Part shown: piece by piece, positions 34,934 through 45,616 of the stretch
Position numbering within the stretch: the stretch's first letter is position 1
Layout of the letters: each line of letters opens with the position of its first letter
Assembly: GCA_016745215.1 (NCBI GenBank)
Contig: CP050890.1
Span: 1,302,001-1,366,000 of the forward strand
Length of the DNA: 64,000 nt
Origin: Thiohalocapsa sp. PB-PSB1
GTDB taxonomy: Bacteria; Pseudomonadota; Gammaproteobacteria; Chromatiales; Chromatiaceae
Direction: 5' to 3'
The notes under the pieces: model-generated
Databases searched by the model: none
What the model was told of the DNA's origin: nothing
Seen by the model: only the letters and a program-made list of their open reading frames with translations
Program-made: the position numbers and the translations under genes

Positions 34934-36082
34934 ATGAACTCTTCCATCATCCCCGCCGCAAATCCCCTTCTGGTGTGGTTAGCGCTGTCCCTGATCGCCA
35001 TTGTCGGATTGTTGATCGATCGCACGCCGGTGGCTCGCATGCTGCCCGGCGTGGTCGTCAGTATCCTGCTCGCCATGGTCCTGGCAACCCTTGATGTGCT
35101 GCCGGCGCCGGCCGAGGTGGCCGGCTTCAAAACGCTGATGTCCCTGTTGCTTGCGCTGGCGGTACCGCTGTTGCTGCTGAAGGTGCACGTTGGCCGTGTC
35201 ATCATCGAGGCCGGTCGCATGGCGCTGGTGTTTGCCACCGCAATCGTCGGCAGCGTTCTCGGCGGCCTGGTCGCTTTTTTTACCCTGCCGCTGGGCGACA
35301 ACGCAAGCGGGCTGAGCAGCGGCATGACGGCGGCCACCATCGGCGGCAGCCCCAACTTCCTGGCAGTGGCCCAGGTGACCGGGATCCTCTCCGACCCGCG
35401 GCTTGCCGCGATCGGCGGGGCGGCATTGCTGAGTGCTGTGTTGTACATGATGCTGCTCGCCATCCTGCCGGAGATCAAACCGCTGCGCCGGCTCTATCCG
35501 ATTCACCACAGCGCGTCCGATCAGGATGCCGCAATCACCGCGATGCCCAAATTGCGCGCCATCACCTGGGGACCGCTGCTGGTCGCGGTGACCTTGGCTG
35601 CGCTTCTCGGCGGCATCAGTATTGCCACCACGAAGGCCATCGGCCAGCCACAGTGGGCATTGCTGCTGGTCACCGCCTTGTCGCTGGTGCTCGCCTGGCT
35701 TGGCCACGACCGGTTCATCCAGATGCGCGGCGAATTCACACTGGGTCTGTTCGCGATGTATCTGGTCTTCTGCGCGAATGGCATGGGCGCCGACCTCGGC
35801 CTGCTCGCCAATGCCTCGTGGGGGATTTTTGGCCTAGGCCTGGTGGTGATCGCCGTGCATTTCGTGGTGGTGATGGTGCTCGGGTGGCTGTTCCGCTTTG
35901 ACCTCGCCGAGATCGTCACCGCCTCCAACGCCGCGGTGCTAGCGCCGCCCACGGCCGCTGCTTTGGCGGCCGCCAAGGGCTGGACGGGGCTCATCGCGCC
36001 GGCCACCATGGTCGGGATGCTGGGCTATGCGGCGGGAACCTTTATCGGCGCCGCATTGGCGGGGCTGCTGGCTGGGTTGTGA
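34934..36082 (+). CDS. DUF819-family membrane protein
   Basis: Polytopic membrane protein of 382 residues with about ten hydrophobic segments. It has the two-halved arrangement of the family, with conserved glycine-rich segments GMTAATIGGSPNFLAVAQ (about residues 136-153) and NAAVLAPPTAAALAAAKGW (about 335-353) at the matching place in each half. Related proteins are treated as possible transporters of unknown substrate. The ATG at 34934 starts the first membrane segment; the longer open frame upstream is not credible. Confidence 0.82.
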   Translation: MNSSIIPAANPLLVWLALSLIAIVGLLIDRTPVARMLPGVVVSILLAMVLATLDVLPAPAEVAGFKTLMSLLLALAVPLLLLKVHVGRVIIEAGRMALVFATAIVGSVLGGLVAFFTLPLGDNASGLSSGMTAATIGGSPNFLAVAQVTGILSDPRLAAIGGAALLSAVLYMMLLAILPEIKPLRRLYPIHHSASDQDAAITAMPKLRAITWGPLLVAVTLAALLGGISIATTKAIGQPQWALLLVTALSLVLAWLGHDRFIQMRGEFTLGLFAMYLVFCANGMGADLGLLANASWGIFGLGLVVIAVHFVVVMVLGWLFRFDLAEIVTASNAAVLAPPTAAALAAAKGWTGLIAPATMVGMLGYAAGTFIGAALAGLLAGL

Positions 36083-36238
36083 CGAAAAGGGCGGGGCGGC
36101 GGCTTCTGCTCTTTCTCGCTCGATAAAGAAGACGATGAAAACTTGCTGGTCTGTTCTTGCCTGATTTTCCTGTTCGAGAAACACGTAACTCATTGACTGA
36201 ATTGATTTAAACGCCAATTCAGGATTTCACGCGGGTGG

Positions 36239-37909
36239 CTACATCGCGATCTGCAAAAGACCCAGTATCTCTTCCTGCTCTGGTGTCAGCATGCTGTTCT
36301 GATCGAACTCCACACCATTGACCGCGACTCTGTTACGGGTGATCTGAGCTAAACACTCGATCACACCATGGAAGGTCCAACGCCTTTCCGAACCCTGCCC
36401 ATCCGCTGCGAACAATGGTGCCAGGCGCTGTTCCATATGCCATTGCAGGTAATACGACAGCATGCAGAGAAAGACATGGCTACGGATGCGTTCATCCGTC
36501 TTATGGTAAACAGGGCGGATCTCCAATTGTACGGTCTTGAGACTGCGAAAGGCGCGCTCGACAAACGTCAAACTCTTGTACGCGTTGACAACCTCAAGGG
36601 TATTCATCGCGTCCTGGTCGACATCGCTGGCGATAATGTAACAGCCGTCGAATTGTTGTTCCTCGGCCACCTTGTCCATATCGATTGACCAGACCAATCG
36701 ATGCTGAGAGGATTTCGCACGGTCGGGGTCAGCATCAATCGACCATTGGATGAACTTGCCCACCTTATATTTCGCCAGGATCTTTCCGACACGTGCGCCG
36801 AGGGTCTCAACAGTTGCTGCGCGTTTGTAGGCTGCGATATCGGCTAAGGCGTCCGTGGTTAATTTCAGAAGACGTTTACGCGTGTCGTGCTCGTTGTGCG
36901 CGGTCTGTGGGTTGCGACAGAGACAGTAACGTCGCATCGGCTCTGCGGGGTCAGTCACCTCACAGATACTGCGCTCATCGAATAGGTCCATGGCAATGAC
37001 TTGTTTGTTGAGCAAGTTTCTCATCTCACCATGCGTCAAGGCGCTGATCGTCTGCAAGTCTTTCTCGTCCTTGAGAGATGCGATGTTACTGTGCGTCAGC
37101 ATTCCACGATCGCCGACAAAGACGATCTTCTCGATACCATAGTCAACTTTGATTTCATGCACTTTGTCGATCACCGTGGTCTCATCTTTGGTATTGCCCG
37201 CAAAGACTTCCACGCCAACCGGACAGCCCTGCGCTGTACAGATGAGCCCGACCACGATTTGCTCGTGCCCCTTTTTGCCATCACGATTGTAACCAAACCT
37301 CACCAGCTCGCTGTCCTTGTATTCGCCTTCGAAATAGATACTGGTGATATCGTAGAGCACCAGATGGCCGTCTTTGAGATGACGGCGCGTCAGATTCCTT
37401 TGAATCGCTTTCTGACGTTGCAGCAGTCGATCCATCGGCTCATAGCAATGGGTATCGACATCGGGCGGCTCGGCGATGCCGCAGAGCTCCCATAGGCAGG
37501 TATTGGGATGGTGGTTGCACAAGGCGAGCTTGCTTCCGGCATGGATCAGACGACCAACGATCATTGCTAAGGCGCCATTTACCCAAGGCTCTGGATGCGA
37601 ATAGAGCACCCGATGCAACCCCAGTTGTCTGGCGATGGTCAGGATCGCATAACTGGCACCGTATTCCTTGCTGTTGAGGATATGGAACGCCTGCGGGTCA
37701 TCGATGGGGACAACTTGCTCGCGGAAGGCGAGCTGGAGGAGCTTGAGTTGCTCCAGTGAGCAGCCAGTGATGCGTCCGTGCTGGGTATGGCGCATTTTGC
37801 CGTTCTCGCGAAACGTGGTGCGCACGATCCCAACTGGACTCTTGCGAGAGGTCTGGATCTCAAGGTGCAAATTGCCATGTGCTGTATGCATGGCTAAATA
37901 ATAGCTCAA
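36239..37909 (-). CDS. IS1634-family transposase
   Basis: Full-length transposase of about 550 residues; the first ATG is 37909 and a second at 37891 (MHTAHGNL) is the likelier start. Landmarks: VLYDITSIYFEGEYKD (first catalytic Asp, about residue 200), KIVFVGDRGMLTHSNI (second Asp, about 280), and FVERAFRSLKTVQLEIRPVY (catalytic Glu region, about 451). The frame is intact. Clear terminal inverted repeats could not be fixed by eye, so the element limits are not given. It stands between DUF819 and the large receptor gene. Confidence 0.88.
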   Translation of the reverse strand: MSYYLAMHTAHGNLHLEIQTSRKSPVGIVRTTFRENGKMRHTQHGRITGCSLEQLKLLQLAFREQVVPIDDPQAFHILNSKEYGASYAILTIARQLGLHRVLYSHPEPWVNGALAMIVGRLIHAGSKLALCNHHPNTCLWELCGIAEPPDVDTHCYEPMDRLLQRQKAIQRNLTRRHLKDGHLVLYDITSIYFEGEYKDSELVRFGYNRDGKKGHEQIVVGLICTAQGCPVGVEVFAGNTKDETTVIDKVHEIKVDYGIEKIVFVGDRGMLTHSNIASLKDEKDLQTISALTHGEMRNLLNKQVIAMDLFDERSICEVTDPAEPMRRYCLCRNPQTAHNEHDTRKRLLKLTTDALADIAAYKRAATVETLGARVGKILAKYKVGKFIQWSIDADPDRAKSSQHRLVWSIDMDKVAEEQQFDGCYIIASDVDQDAMNTLEVVNAYKSLTFVERAFRSLKTVQLEIRPVYHKTDERIRSHVFLCMLSYYLQWHMEQRLAPLFAADGQGSERRWTFHGVIECLAQITRNRVAVNGVEFDQNSMLTPEQEEILGLLQIAM

Positions 37910-38021
37910 ATAAACGATAAATCAAGTGCAAAATAATTGCATTTGCATGGCTACAAAATGAAAAAAGTCAGGAGCAAGAAAGCGAGCAATCACGCGGGCT
38001 AGAGGCGAAAATCGGTCGATT

Positions 38022-41000
38022 TTGAGCCGGAAGATCGGTCTTGCGTTGCTCTACCTGCTTGCGGCATCTGGCCAAGCATCCTCGGCGGGTGAACTCGAAC
38101 GGGTCACCCTGCAGCTCAAATGGTCCCATCAGTTTCAGTTTGCCGGCTGCTATGCGGCCATTGAGAAAGGTTTTTTTGCCGAACAAGGTCTTTCGGTGGA
38201 GCTGCGCGAGCGCGACCCAGAGCACAACCCGGTGGACGACGTACTCGCCGGGCGCGCGCAATACGGTATTACCGACGCGAGCCTGGTACTTGCCGCCCTG
38301 CAAGGTGCCCCCGTGGTGCTGGTTTCGCAGCTCTTTCAACATTCGCCCCTGGTGCTGTTCACGCGCGGCGGCTCCCAGCTGCGTACGGCTTACGACCTAG
38401 TCGGCAAACGCGTGACGGCCGACGGCAGCGGTATCACCGACAGCTCCGTGATGACGATGCTCGACAAGACGCTCGGCGATCGCAACAAGGCCCAGCTCAT
38501 ACCCTACGGCTTTCGCTACCGAGACTTGATCGAGGGCAAGACCGATGCCCTCGCGGGCCACCTGACCGATCAAGCGTTCTGGTTCAAACAGCGCGGATTT
38601 GCTGTTCATGTCATCGACCCGCGCGACCACGGGATCGACTTCTACGGCGATAACCTGTTTACCTCTCGGGAGGAACTCAAAGCGCATCCGCAACGCGTCG
38701 AGCGCATGCGCAGGGCAACCCTGAAGGGCTGGCGCTACGCAATAGATCACCCGCAAGAGATTGCCGCACTGATCCTCGAGAAATACAACGACCAGGGGCT
38801 AAGCCGAGAGCACCTGGAGTACCAGGCGCGCACGACCCGCAAATTCGTGGCACCCGCGGGCATCGAGATCGGCAGCTACGAGCCGTCACGCTGGCAAGAG
38901 ATCGCGGAGACCTACGTCGGGCTTGGGCTTGCGAACAGTGCCCGCATTCCACGAGAATTCTTCTACGCGCGCGCTCGATCCAGACTGACGGTCGAGGAAC
39001 GAGCTTACCTCGACTCCCTTGCGGTGCTGCGTGTTCCGCTGATGCAAGGCCAGCCGCCGCTGTCGTTCATCGAATCCGAGCAGCCCGCGGGCTACCTCAA
39101 CGAGCTGTTCACCGAGATCGCCGGCTCCCTTGGCATGCGCTTCGAGTGGATGCGTGGGATGAGCTATGCCGATTCGCTCGTGGCACTGCAACGTGGTGCA
39201 GTCGACATCATCATCAACGACTACTCACCTTCGGACGATGCACGGGCGTTCAGCCTCGAGTCCAAGTCGCTGCTAACGGTGCCTTTCGTGGCGGTCGGGC
39301 GTAGCACGGCTGCGCCTGTGCGCCAAGTTGCAGATCTGGTGGGCAAACCTGTCGCCGTGGTCAACGGTTACCGGCAAACTCGGGTGCTCCAGCAGCGCTA
39401 CCCGGCGCTAACGCTCATCCCGGTAGAGGCCATCGACGAAGGCTACCGGGCATTGCGCTCCGGCGATGCGGATTACTATATCGATAATGCAAGCCACGCC
39501 GGTTTCAAGCTGCGCGAGCAGATGATCAGCGACCTGAAGATCGCCGGCGAGCTGCCGGCGGCTGAAGTCGGGTTCCTAGAGCTGCGTTTTGCTGTGGCCA
39601 GAGACAAGCCGCTGCTGCATTCGGCGCTGGTCAAGGCGCTCAACGCCTACGGCAGCGACGGGCTCAGCAGTCTGCGAGCAAAGTGGCTCGATGGATCTGC
39701 TCAGGTCTCGAAATCCTCGCCGTCGCGGCTGGACCTAACCATCCGCGAGCGTGAATGGCTGGCGCGCCATCCGCGTATTGAGATCGGCGTGATCGATGCC
39801 TGGCCTCCGTTCGGTTTCGTCGATGGCGATAACGGCCTGGTGGGATTCAGCGTGGATCTGATAGAGGCGCTGAACCAGCGCCTGGATGGGGTGCTGGTGC
39901 CTGTCGGTGGAGCATGGCAGGCGATCTACAATGCGGTGGCAGAGCGACGCTTGCCGGCCGTGCTTGACATCACGGCCAAACCCAGCCGGGAGTCACTGTT
40001 CAACTTCACCAGGCCGTATCTGGAGATTCCGCACATCATCGTAGCGCGCAAGGATGGCCCCTTCCTTGCCAGCGAAGGTGATCTGATTGGTAAAACGCTC
40101 GCTTTGGAGCAGGGCTTCGGTAACATCGAGTACTTCCGCACCCGGTATCCGGGTGTCCAGCGACAGCTCTACCCGAACACTGCGTTGGCGCTGGATGCGG
40201 TGGTGCGCGGTCGGGCGGATGCGTATGTCGGCAACCGTACCGTCGCCAGCTATCTGCTCAAGGAGGAGCTAATGCTGGACCTGGAGATCCAGGGCCGGCT
40301 GCGTAAACAGGGTTCGGTACTCAGTATCGGCACCCGCAAAGACTGGCCGATCCTTCGGGATATCCTGGACAAGGCCCTTGACCATATCTCCGCGGGGGAA
40401 CGCCAGCGCCTGCTCGCCAAGTGGGTTGACCTGCCCGTTCCAAGTTCCGCCAGCGAGCTGAGATTGAGCAGCAAGGAGACGGCCTGGCTAGCACAACATC
40501 CGGTGCTGCGTATCGCACCGGACCCAAACTTCCCTCCACTGGAGTTTTTTGACAACGACGGCCGTTACCAGGGGCTGGTCGCCGATTACATGAGGCTGAT
40601 CGCCGAGCGGCTTGGCGTGGAGTTGGAGGTCGTCCGTCGCGAGACCTGGTCCGATGCGATCGATGCGCTGCGCACCGGCGAGGCCGATCTCATCGGCGCC
40701 AACGTGCCCACGGACGCGTTCCGGAAAGAGTTTCTGTTCACCGAGAGCTACCTCGGCTTTTACGACGTCATCGTCACCCATCAGGGCATCGCCGGTTCCG
40801 TGAGACTGGATGACCTCGCCGGAAACAAGGTCTTGGTGGTCAAAGATTGGCCCGAAGCGGAGATTCTGGCGCAGCACTATCCTGAGATTCAGGCGGTAGA
40901 GGTGGTCAGCACGCTGGATGGTCTGACCAAGGTTGCTTGCGGCGAACACGACTATCTTTTCACCTATTTACCGATCGCCGAATACCTCATCCAGGAGCAA

Positions 41001-44000
41001 GGACTCAAGGACCTGCGTATCGCCGGATTCGGTCCGGAGCCTATACTGGACGCCGTCATGGTGCGCAAGGACGCAACGATTCTGCGCTCGATCCTGGATA
41101 AGACGTTAGCCACCTTGACCCCTGAGGAGAAATGGACGATCGAGTCCCGCTGGATCGAGAGCACTCGGGACATCGGCACGCTCAGCGGGCTCGGACTGAC
41201 GATAGCAGAACAGCGCTGGCTGAGAGAACATCCGACCATCGATCTGCACACCACCGATCAATCTGCGCCCTACCAGTTCAAGACCGAGGCAGGTCAGGCC
41301 AGCGGCATCGTACCCGAGATCATGGCCATCGTCGCTCGGCGCCTTGGGATTCGAATTCGCGTTATTGCCAACGGCCGTGCGGAGGCCATCTCAGGTTTGC
41401 AGAGCGGCCGGTTTCAGCTGTTCGGTGCGATGACTGCAAATACACTGGACCCGGATATGCCCTACCTCCAGACGCGCGGCTTTCTGCAGGGCCACCTGGT
41501 GCTGTTCGGCAGGTCATCGAAGCCGGCAATCGCGGCGATTACAGAGGTTCGGGACAGTACCATCGTGGTTCCAAAGGGCTTGGACGGGGGTCTGCTGACC
41601 GACCTGTCCGAGGGCAATAGGATCATCCGCGTCGATTCGCTGGACGAGGCAATCGAGATACTGATCGCCGGAGGCGCCGATTATCTTGTCGGGATCAGTG
41701 AAATTGTTCATCGCTTGCTGCATCAACGCCAATATCGGGGCATTCGCGAACTCTACACTCATCCTAAGCCGGTGCACGGCGTGATGCTGGTACACAATGA
41801 CCAGCCATTGCTGCGATCGATACTCGACAAGGCTCTGAAGAGCCTGGAGACGCGCGAGCTGCCGCGCATCCTGCGCAAATGGTACGACAACTATCCGGTT
41901 GCGCTAGTGCTCACGGAAGAGGAAACAGCCTGGCTGAGCGCACACCCGGTGGTGCGCGTGGCACTCCACCCGCAATGGGCGCCGATCGAATATCGAGACG
42001 AAACGGGCAGGTACACCGGGATTTCCCTGGATTACCTCGAGCGCCTGGAGGCCATGCTTGACATCGAGCTGGAGGTCGTCCCGGATCTCAGCTGGAAACA
42101 GGCCCTGACCGCCGTGCAGAGCCGCACCGCGGACATGTTCGCTTCGGTCGCACGAACCCCCGAGCGAGACGCCTATGCTCTTTTTACGCAACCCTACATC
42201 GATCTGCCGATCCGCATCTTCGCCCGCGAGGACAGCGGCTATTTTGGCGATCTCGGCAACCTGTCCGGACAGCGTGTTGCCGTGGCAGCGGGCTATGCGA
42301 TCGAGGATTGGCTGGCAGCTGATCACCCGGATCTGACCCTGGTGCCGGTGGAGTCCATCGCGGAAGGGTTGCGACGGCTCTCCGACGGCCAGGTCGACGC
42401 TGTTGTCGGTAATCTATTGGCCGTCAATTACTATCGGAAAAAGCTCGATCTCCAGAATGTGCAGGAAGCTGGCGAAACGCCCTATAGGAATAATCAGTCC
42501 ATGGCGGTGCGCTCCGACTGGCCATTATTCGCCGGCATCTTGCAAAAGGCGCTGGACACCCTGTCGGAACAGGAGCATCAGAGCATCTACAACCGCTGGA
42601 TGGGCATCGAATTCGAACGCTCGGTGGACTATCAGCTGCTGTGGCAGGTGGTGAGCGCCGCATTGCTCGTGCTGGCGCTGGTTATGATCTGGAACCGTCG
42701 CCTCGCCCACGAGCAACAGACCCTGGAGCGGCGCGTGGCCGAGCGCACGGCCGAGCTTGCGGCCAGCGAGCAGCGATATCGGGGTATCGTCGAGGATACC
42801 CCGAGCATGATCTGCCGCTTTCGTGCGGATGGTACGATCGACTATGTCAACCGTGCCTATTGCGATTATTTCCGCGTCGCCCGCGAGAACCTGGTCGGGC
42901 GCAATTTCCTGGGTTTGCTGCCAAAATCGGAGCGTAGACAAGTCATGGCCAACATCCGGACGCTGAGCGTCGAACAGCCGATGCAGACCCACGAGCATCA
43001 GGTCGCCATGCCGGACAAAGGGGTTGGATGGCATCGCTGGACCAACCGTGGGATCTTCGATACATCAGGCGGCTTGATCGCCTATCAAGCGATTGGCGAA
43101 GACATCACGGAGCGTCGCAAGGCAGAGGACAAGCTCCGCCAGTCCGCCGCGGTATTCAGCAGCACCGCCGAGGGTGTCCTGATCACGGACCTCGACGGCA
43201 CCGTCATCGACATCAACAAGGCCTTCTCGAACATCACCGGATATGCGCCTGACGAGATCATCGGCGAAAACCCCCGAAAACTGAAGTCCGGCCAACACGA
43301 CCTTTCCTTCTACCAGGCCATGTGGCAATCGCTGATCGAGACCGGCAACTGGAGCGGCGAGATCTGGAACCGTCGTAAGGACGGATCGGTCTACCCCGGG
43401 CTGTTCAACATCAGTACCGTGCGTGACCCCAACGGCCAAGCCGAAGGCTACGTCGGCGTGTTTGCAGACATCACCGCGCTAAAGCAGACCGAGCAGCGTC
43501 TCGAGCGCCTCGCGCATTACGACCCGCTCACGGATCTACCAAACCGGTTGCTCCTGACCGCCCGACTGGAGCGGGCCATCAAGCATGCCGCCCGACAAGC
43601 GGGAAAGATCGCTGTCGTCTTCGTCGACCTGGATCGCTTCAAGACCATCAATGACAGCCTCGGTCATCCAGCGGGCGATCGGCTGCTGGCCGAACTCGCG
43701 CAGCGTTTGGCTGCGGTGGTTCGAAGCGACGACACCGTCGCGCGCCTGGGCGGCGACGAATTCATCGTACTACTGGAAGACATCGACGGCACTGCAGACC
43801 ATGTACGCGTCGTGGAGAAGCTCATGGGGGTCTTCAAAGACCCGTTCGATCTCGATGGTAACGAGGTGCATGTTACCGCAAGCCTGGGGCTGAGTTTGTA
43901 TCCGCAAGACGGCACAGAGACCGCGACTCTGCTGCGCAACGCTGACTCCGCCATGTACCGCGCCAAGGAAGACGGTCGCAACACATACAAGTTCTACACC

Positions 44001-44801
44001 GAGGAGCTGACCAACGCGGCCTTTCAGCACATGTTCATCGAGAACGCGCTTCGCGGAGCATTGCAGAACGAGGAGTTCCGGCTTGTGTTCCAGCCTCAGG
44101 TGGATCTGGCCACCGGTCACCTAACTGGCATAGAGACCCTGCTGCGCTGGCAGCATCCCATGCAGGGTGACATACCGCCGGGACTCTTCATCCCCATCGC
44201 GGAGCACAGCGGTCTGATACAGGAGATCGGAGACTGGGTCTTGGTCGCGGCATGCCGACAGGGACGCGAATGGCTTGATCGCGGTCTGCACATTGGGCGC
44301 ATCGCGGTCAATGTGGCCGGCCCCCAGATCCAGCAGACGGATTTTGTCATGCGCGTCATCAGTACCATCAAGGAAATAGGTTTCCCGCCGGAGTACCTCG
44401 AATTGGAGGTCACGGAGAGCTTTGTCATGCGACGCAGAGAAGACAGCGTTGGCCAGCTCCAGGCAATTCGGGATCTTGGCATCGCGATCGCCATCGATGA
44501 CTTCGGAACCGGGTACTCGTCGCTGAGCTATCTGAAGCAACTGCCGATCGATAAGCTCAAGATCGACCAGTCTTTTGTTCGCGATATCCCTGCGGATGCC
44601 AACGACCAGGCCATCGCCGAGGCAGTCATTGCGTTGGGCAAAGCGCTGGACAAAGAAGTGATCGCCGAAGGCGTCGAGACTGCTGAGCAGGCAGAATTTC
44701 TGAAGAGCAAAGGATGCGCGCAAGCTCAGGGCTATTTTTTCGGTCGCCCGGTGCCGGCTGAGGATATGGAGTCCATGCTGCGCGCGTATGCCGGGCATTG
44801 A
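38022..44801 (+). CDS. Giant multi-ligand receptor: six periplasmic binding domains, PAS-PAS-GGDEF-EAL
   Basis: Protein of 2259 residues, start TTG 38022, with a short signal peptide (residues 1-23). Domain 1 (about 27-320) is NMT1/THI5-like (LKWSHQFQFAGCYAA). Five SBP_bac_3-type domains follow, beginning near residues 323, 573, 813, 1059 and 1297, each introduced by a recurring LTxEExxWLxxHP-type motif. One membrane segment (about 1541-1560) and a coiled linker lead to two PAS domains (about 1585-1700, 1706-1825), a GGDEF domain with intact ARLGGDEF (about 1912) and an EAL domain (about 2003-2253) with ETLLRW, DDFGTGYSSL and EGVET motifs. It should make or break cyclic di-GMP in response to several small molecules. 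Confidence 0.93.
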   Translation: MSRKIGLALLYLLAASGQASSAGELERVTLQLKWSHQFQFAGCYAAIEKGFFAEQGLSVELRERDPEHNPVDDVLAGRAQYGITDASLVLAALQGAPVVLVSQLFQHSPLVLFTRGGSQLRTAYDLVGKRVTADGSGITDSSVMTMLDKTLGDRNKAQLIPYGFRYRDLIEGKTDALAGHLTDQAFWFKQRGFAVHVIDPRDHGIDFYGDNLFTSREELKAHPQRVERMRRATLKGWRYAIDHPQEIAALILEKYNDQGLSREHLEYQARTTRKFVAPAGIEIGSYEPSRWQEIAETYVGLGLANSARIPREFFYARARSRLTVEERAYLDSLAVLRVPLMQGQPPLSFIESEQPAGYLNELFTEIAGSLGMRFEWMRGMSYADSLVALQRGAVDIIINDYSPSDDARAFSLESKSLLTVPFVAVGRSTAAPVRQVADLVGKPVAVVNGYRQTRVLQQRYPALTLIPVEAIDEGYRALRSGDADYYIDNASHAGFKLREQMISDLKIAGELPAAEVGFLELRFAVARDKPLLHSALVKALNAYGSDGLSSLRAKWLDGSAQVSKSSPSRLDLTIREREWLARHPRIEIGVIDAWPPFGFVDGDNGLVGFSVDLIEALNQRLDGVLVPVGGAWQAIYNAVAERRLPAVLDITAKPSRESLFNFTRPYLEIPHIIVARKDGPFLASEGDLIGKTLALEQGFGNIEYFRTRYPGVQRQLYPNTALALDAVVRGRADAYVGNRTVASYLLKEELMLDLEIQGRLRKQGSVLSIGTRKDWPILRDILDKALDHISAGERQRLLAKWVDLPVPSSASELRLSSKETAWLAQHPVLRIAPDPNFPPLEFFDNDGRYQGLVADYMRLIAERLGVELEVVRRETWSDAIDALRTGEADLIGANVPTDAFRKEFLFTESYLGFYDVIVTHQGIAGSVRLDDLAGNKVLVVKDWPEAEILAQHYPEIQAVEVVSTLDGLTKVACGEHDYLFTYLPIAEYLIQEQGLKDLRIAGFGPEPILDAVMVRKDATILRSILDKTLATLTPEEKWTIESRWIESTRDIGTLSGLGLTIAEQRWLREHPTIDLHTTDQSAPYQFKTEAGQASGIVPEIMAIVARRLGIRIRVIANGRAEAISGLQSGRFQLFGAMTANTLDPDMPYLQTRGFLQGHLVLFGRSSKPAIAAITEVRDSTIVVPKGLDGGLLTDLSEGNRIIRVDSLDEAIEILIAGGADYLVGISEIVHRLLHQRQYRGIRELYTHPKPVHGVMLVHNDQPLLRSILDKALKSLETRELPRILRKWYDNYPVALVLTEEETAWLSAHPVVRVALHPQWAPIEYRDETGRYTGISLDYLERLEAMLDIELEVVPDLSWKQALTAVQSRTADMFASVARTPERDAYALFTQPYIDLPIRIFAREDSGYFGDLGNLSGQRVAVAAGYAIEDWLAADHPDLTLVPVESIAEGLRRLSDGQVDAVVGNLLAVNYYRKKLDLQNVQEAGETPYRNNQSMAVRSDWPLFAGILQKALDTLSEQEHQSIYNRWMGIEFERSVDYQLLWQVVSAALLVLALVMIWNRRLAHEQQTLERRVAERTAELAASEQRYRGIVEDTPSMICRFRADGTIDYVNRAYCDYFRVARENLVGRNFLGLLPKSERRQVMANIRTLSVEQPMQTHEHQVAMPDKGVGWHRWTNRGIFDTSGGLIAYQAIGEDITERRKAEDKLRQSAAVFSSTAEGVLITDLDGTVIDINKAFSNITGYAPDEIIGENPRKLKSGQHDLSFYQAMWQSLIETGNWSGEIWNRRKDGSVYPGLFNISTVRDPNGQAEGYVGVFADITALKQTEQRLERLAHYDPLTDLPNRLLLTARLERAIKHAARQAGKIAVVFVDLDRFKTINDSLGHPAGDRLLAELAQRLAAVVRSDDTVARLGGDEFIVLLEDIDGTADHVRVVEKLMGVFKDPFDLDGNEVHVTASLGLSLYPQDGTETATLLRNADSAMYRAKEDGRNTYKFYTEELTNAAFQHMFIENALRGALQNEEFRLVFQPQVDLATGHLTGIETLLRWQHPMQGDIPPGLFIPIAEHSGLIQEIGDWVLVAACRQGREWLDRGLHIGRIAVNVAGPQIQQTDFVMRVISTIKEIGFPPEYLELEVTESFVMRRREDSVGQLQAIRDLGIAIAIDDFGTGYSSLSYLKQLPIDKLKIDQSFVRDIPADANDQAIAEAVIALGKALDKEVIAEGVETAEQAEFLKSKGCAQAQGYFFGRPVPAEDMESMLRAYAGH

Positions 44802-44922
44802 GCCAGATACGGCGAGCCGACTGCAAGCCGGCGCGCTCAATAGGTCGCGGTGCTGGCGAGCTGACCGATGCGATAGATCGCGGGGATACTGGGGTCCGCA
44901 CCAGCTGTTGTTGGAACTTTCT

Positions 44923-45510
44923 TAGTGATGGTGCAGAAACAAGCGAAACAGGTTTTTGGCTTGGGTGTCGCCTGCCGACTCATTCGGTACCGCTATCGGC
45001 GTCGGCGTCGGTATCGAACAGACCAACTCATCCGCCAAGCTCCTCGCTGACCGCCTAGCCACGCTGTCCGCGCTTCGTGAGCATGGCCACACGACGATCG
45101 AGCAGTGCCTTTTGCTTGCTGTTGTCGTCTGCGGACAACGCTTCGCACACCAGCGAGCACGTCCTGAATCGCAGCGCACTCCAGCGCCGAGCCTCGTGCG
45201 CTTTCAAACGACCGGCGTCGATCCGCGCTCGTCGCTTTGCCGTTACCCTCGGCACTGTTCAGCGCGATGGCCTGCGATGCGCGCCTACGATGCGCACCTA
45301 GGATGCGCACAGGCGTTGATCTTTCGCGTTACGCTGTCCTTTCACATGCTCGCAGTCGCGCTAGGCCCAGCCGACCTACTCGATGGCCGCACGCTAGACG
45401 TCGAGCTTCTCATGACCGAATGGCATAGGGCGTTTTCTCTCTCGATTCCGATTCCGACCCCGACCCCGACCCCGACCCCGATTGCACTCCGCCGATGTCT
45501 GGATAGCGTT
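44923..45510 (-). repeat. Family C repeat copy 2
   Basis: This block is the reverse complement of 6475-7010 over nearly its whole length, including the stretch before and after the dead four-helix-bundle gene, and of 60548-60778 at its 5' part. Its left boundary text (CATGAATAACCTATACAACG in minus orientation) is shared with the 60.5-kb copy. A run of CCGACC hexamers is at about 45446-45480. Confidence 0.8.
45028..45414 (-). pseudogene. Decayed four-helix-bundle gene, copy 2
   Basis: Same pieces as copy 1: HEKLDV-stop-RAAIE, ASQAIALNSAEGNGK, SARGSALECAAIQDVLA and KQKALLDRRVAMLTKRG. The NIAEG signature has become NSAEG. It shares with copy 1 the TAG at the Trp position, the second TAG, the small duplication and the extra base after the VLA codons, and is exactly as long (387 bases). 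Confidence 0.72.
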
Positions 45511-45541
45511 GTATAGGTTATTCATGAGCCGCTACTTAGGA

Positions 45542-45573
45542 GGGCGTTGGGGGCGCTGGGTGGGGTGGGGGGG
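45542..45573 (+). other. G-quadruplex-type G-run cluster
   Basis: Runs of G of length 3, 5, 3, 4 and 7 (45542, 45549, 45558, 45562, 45567) separated by one to four bases fit the simple four-run G-quadruplex pattern on the plus strand. It lies between family C copy 2 and the exported-protein gene terminator. Confidence 0.6.
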
Positions 45574-45616
45574 TGCATTAGGCGGGTTGCAACCCTGGGC
45601 TGATAGGGCCGGCAGC

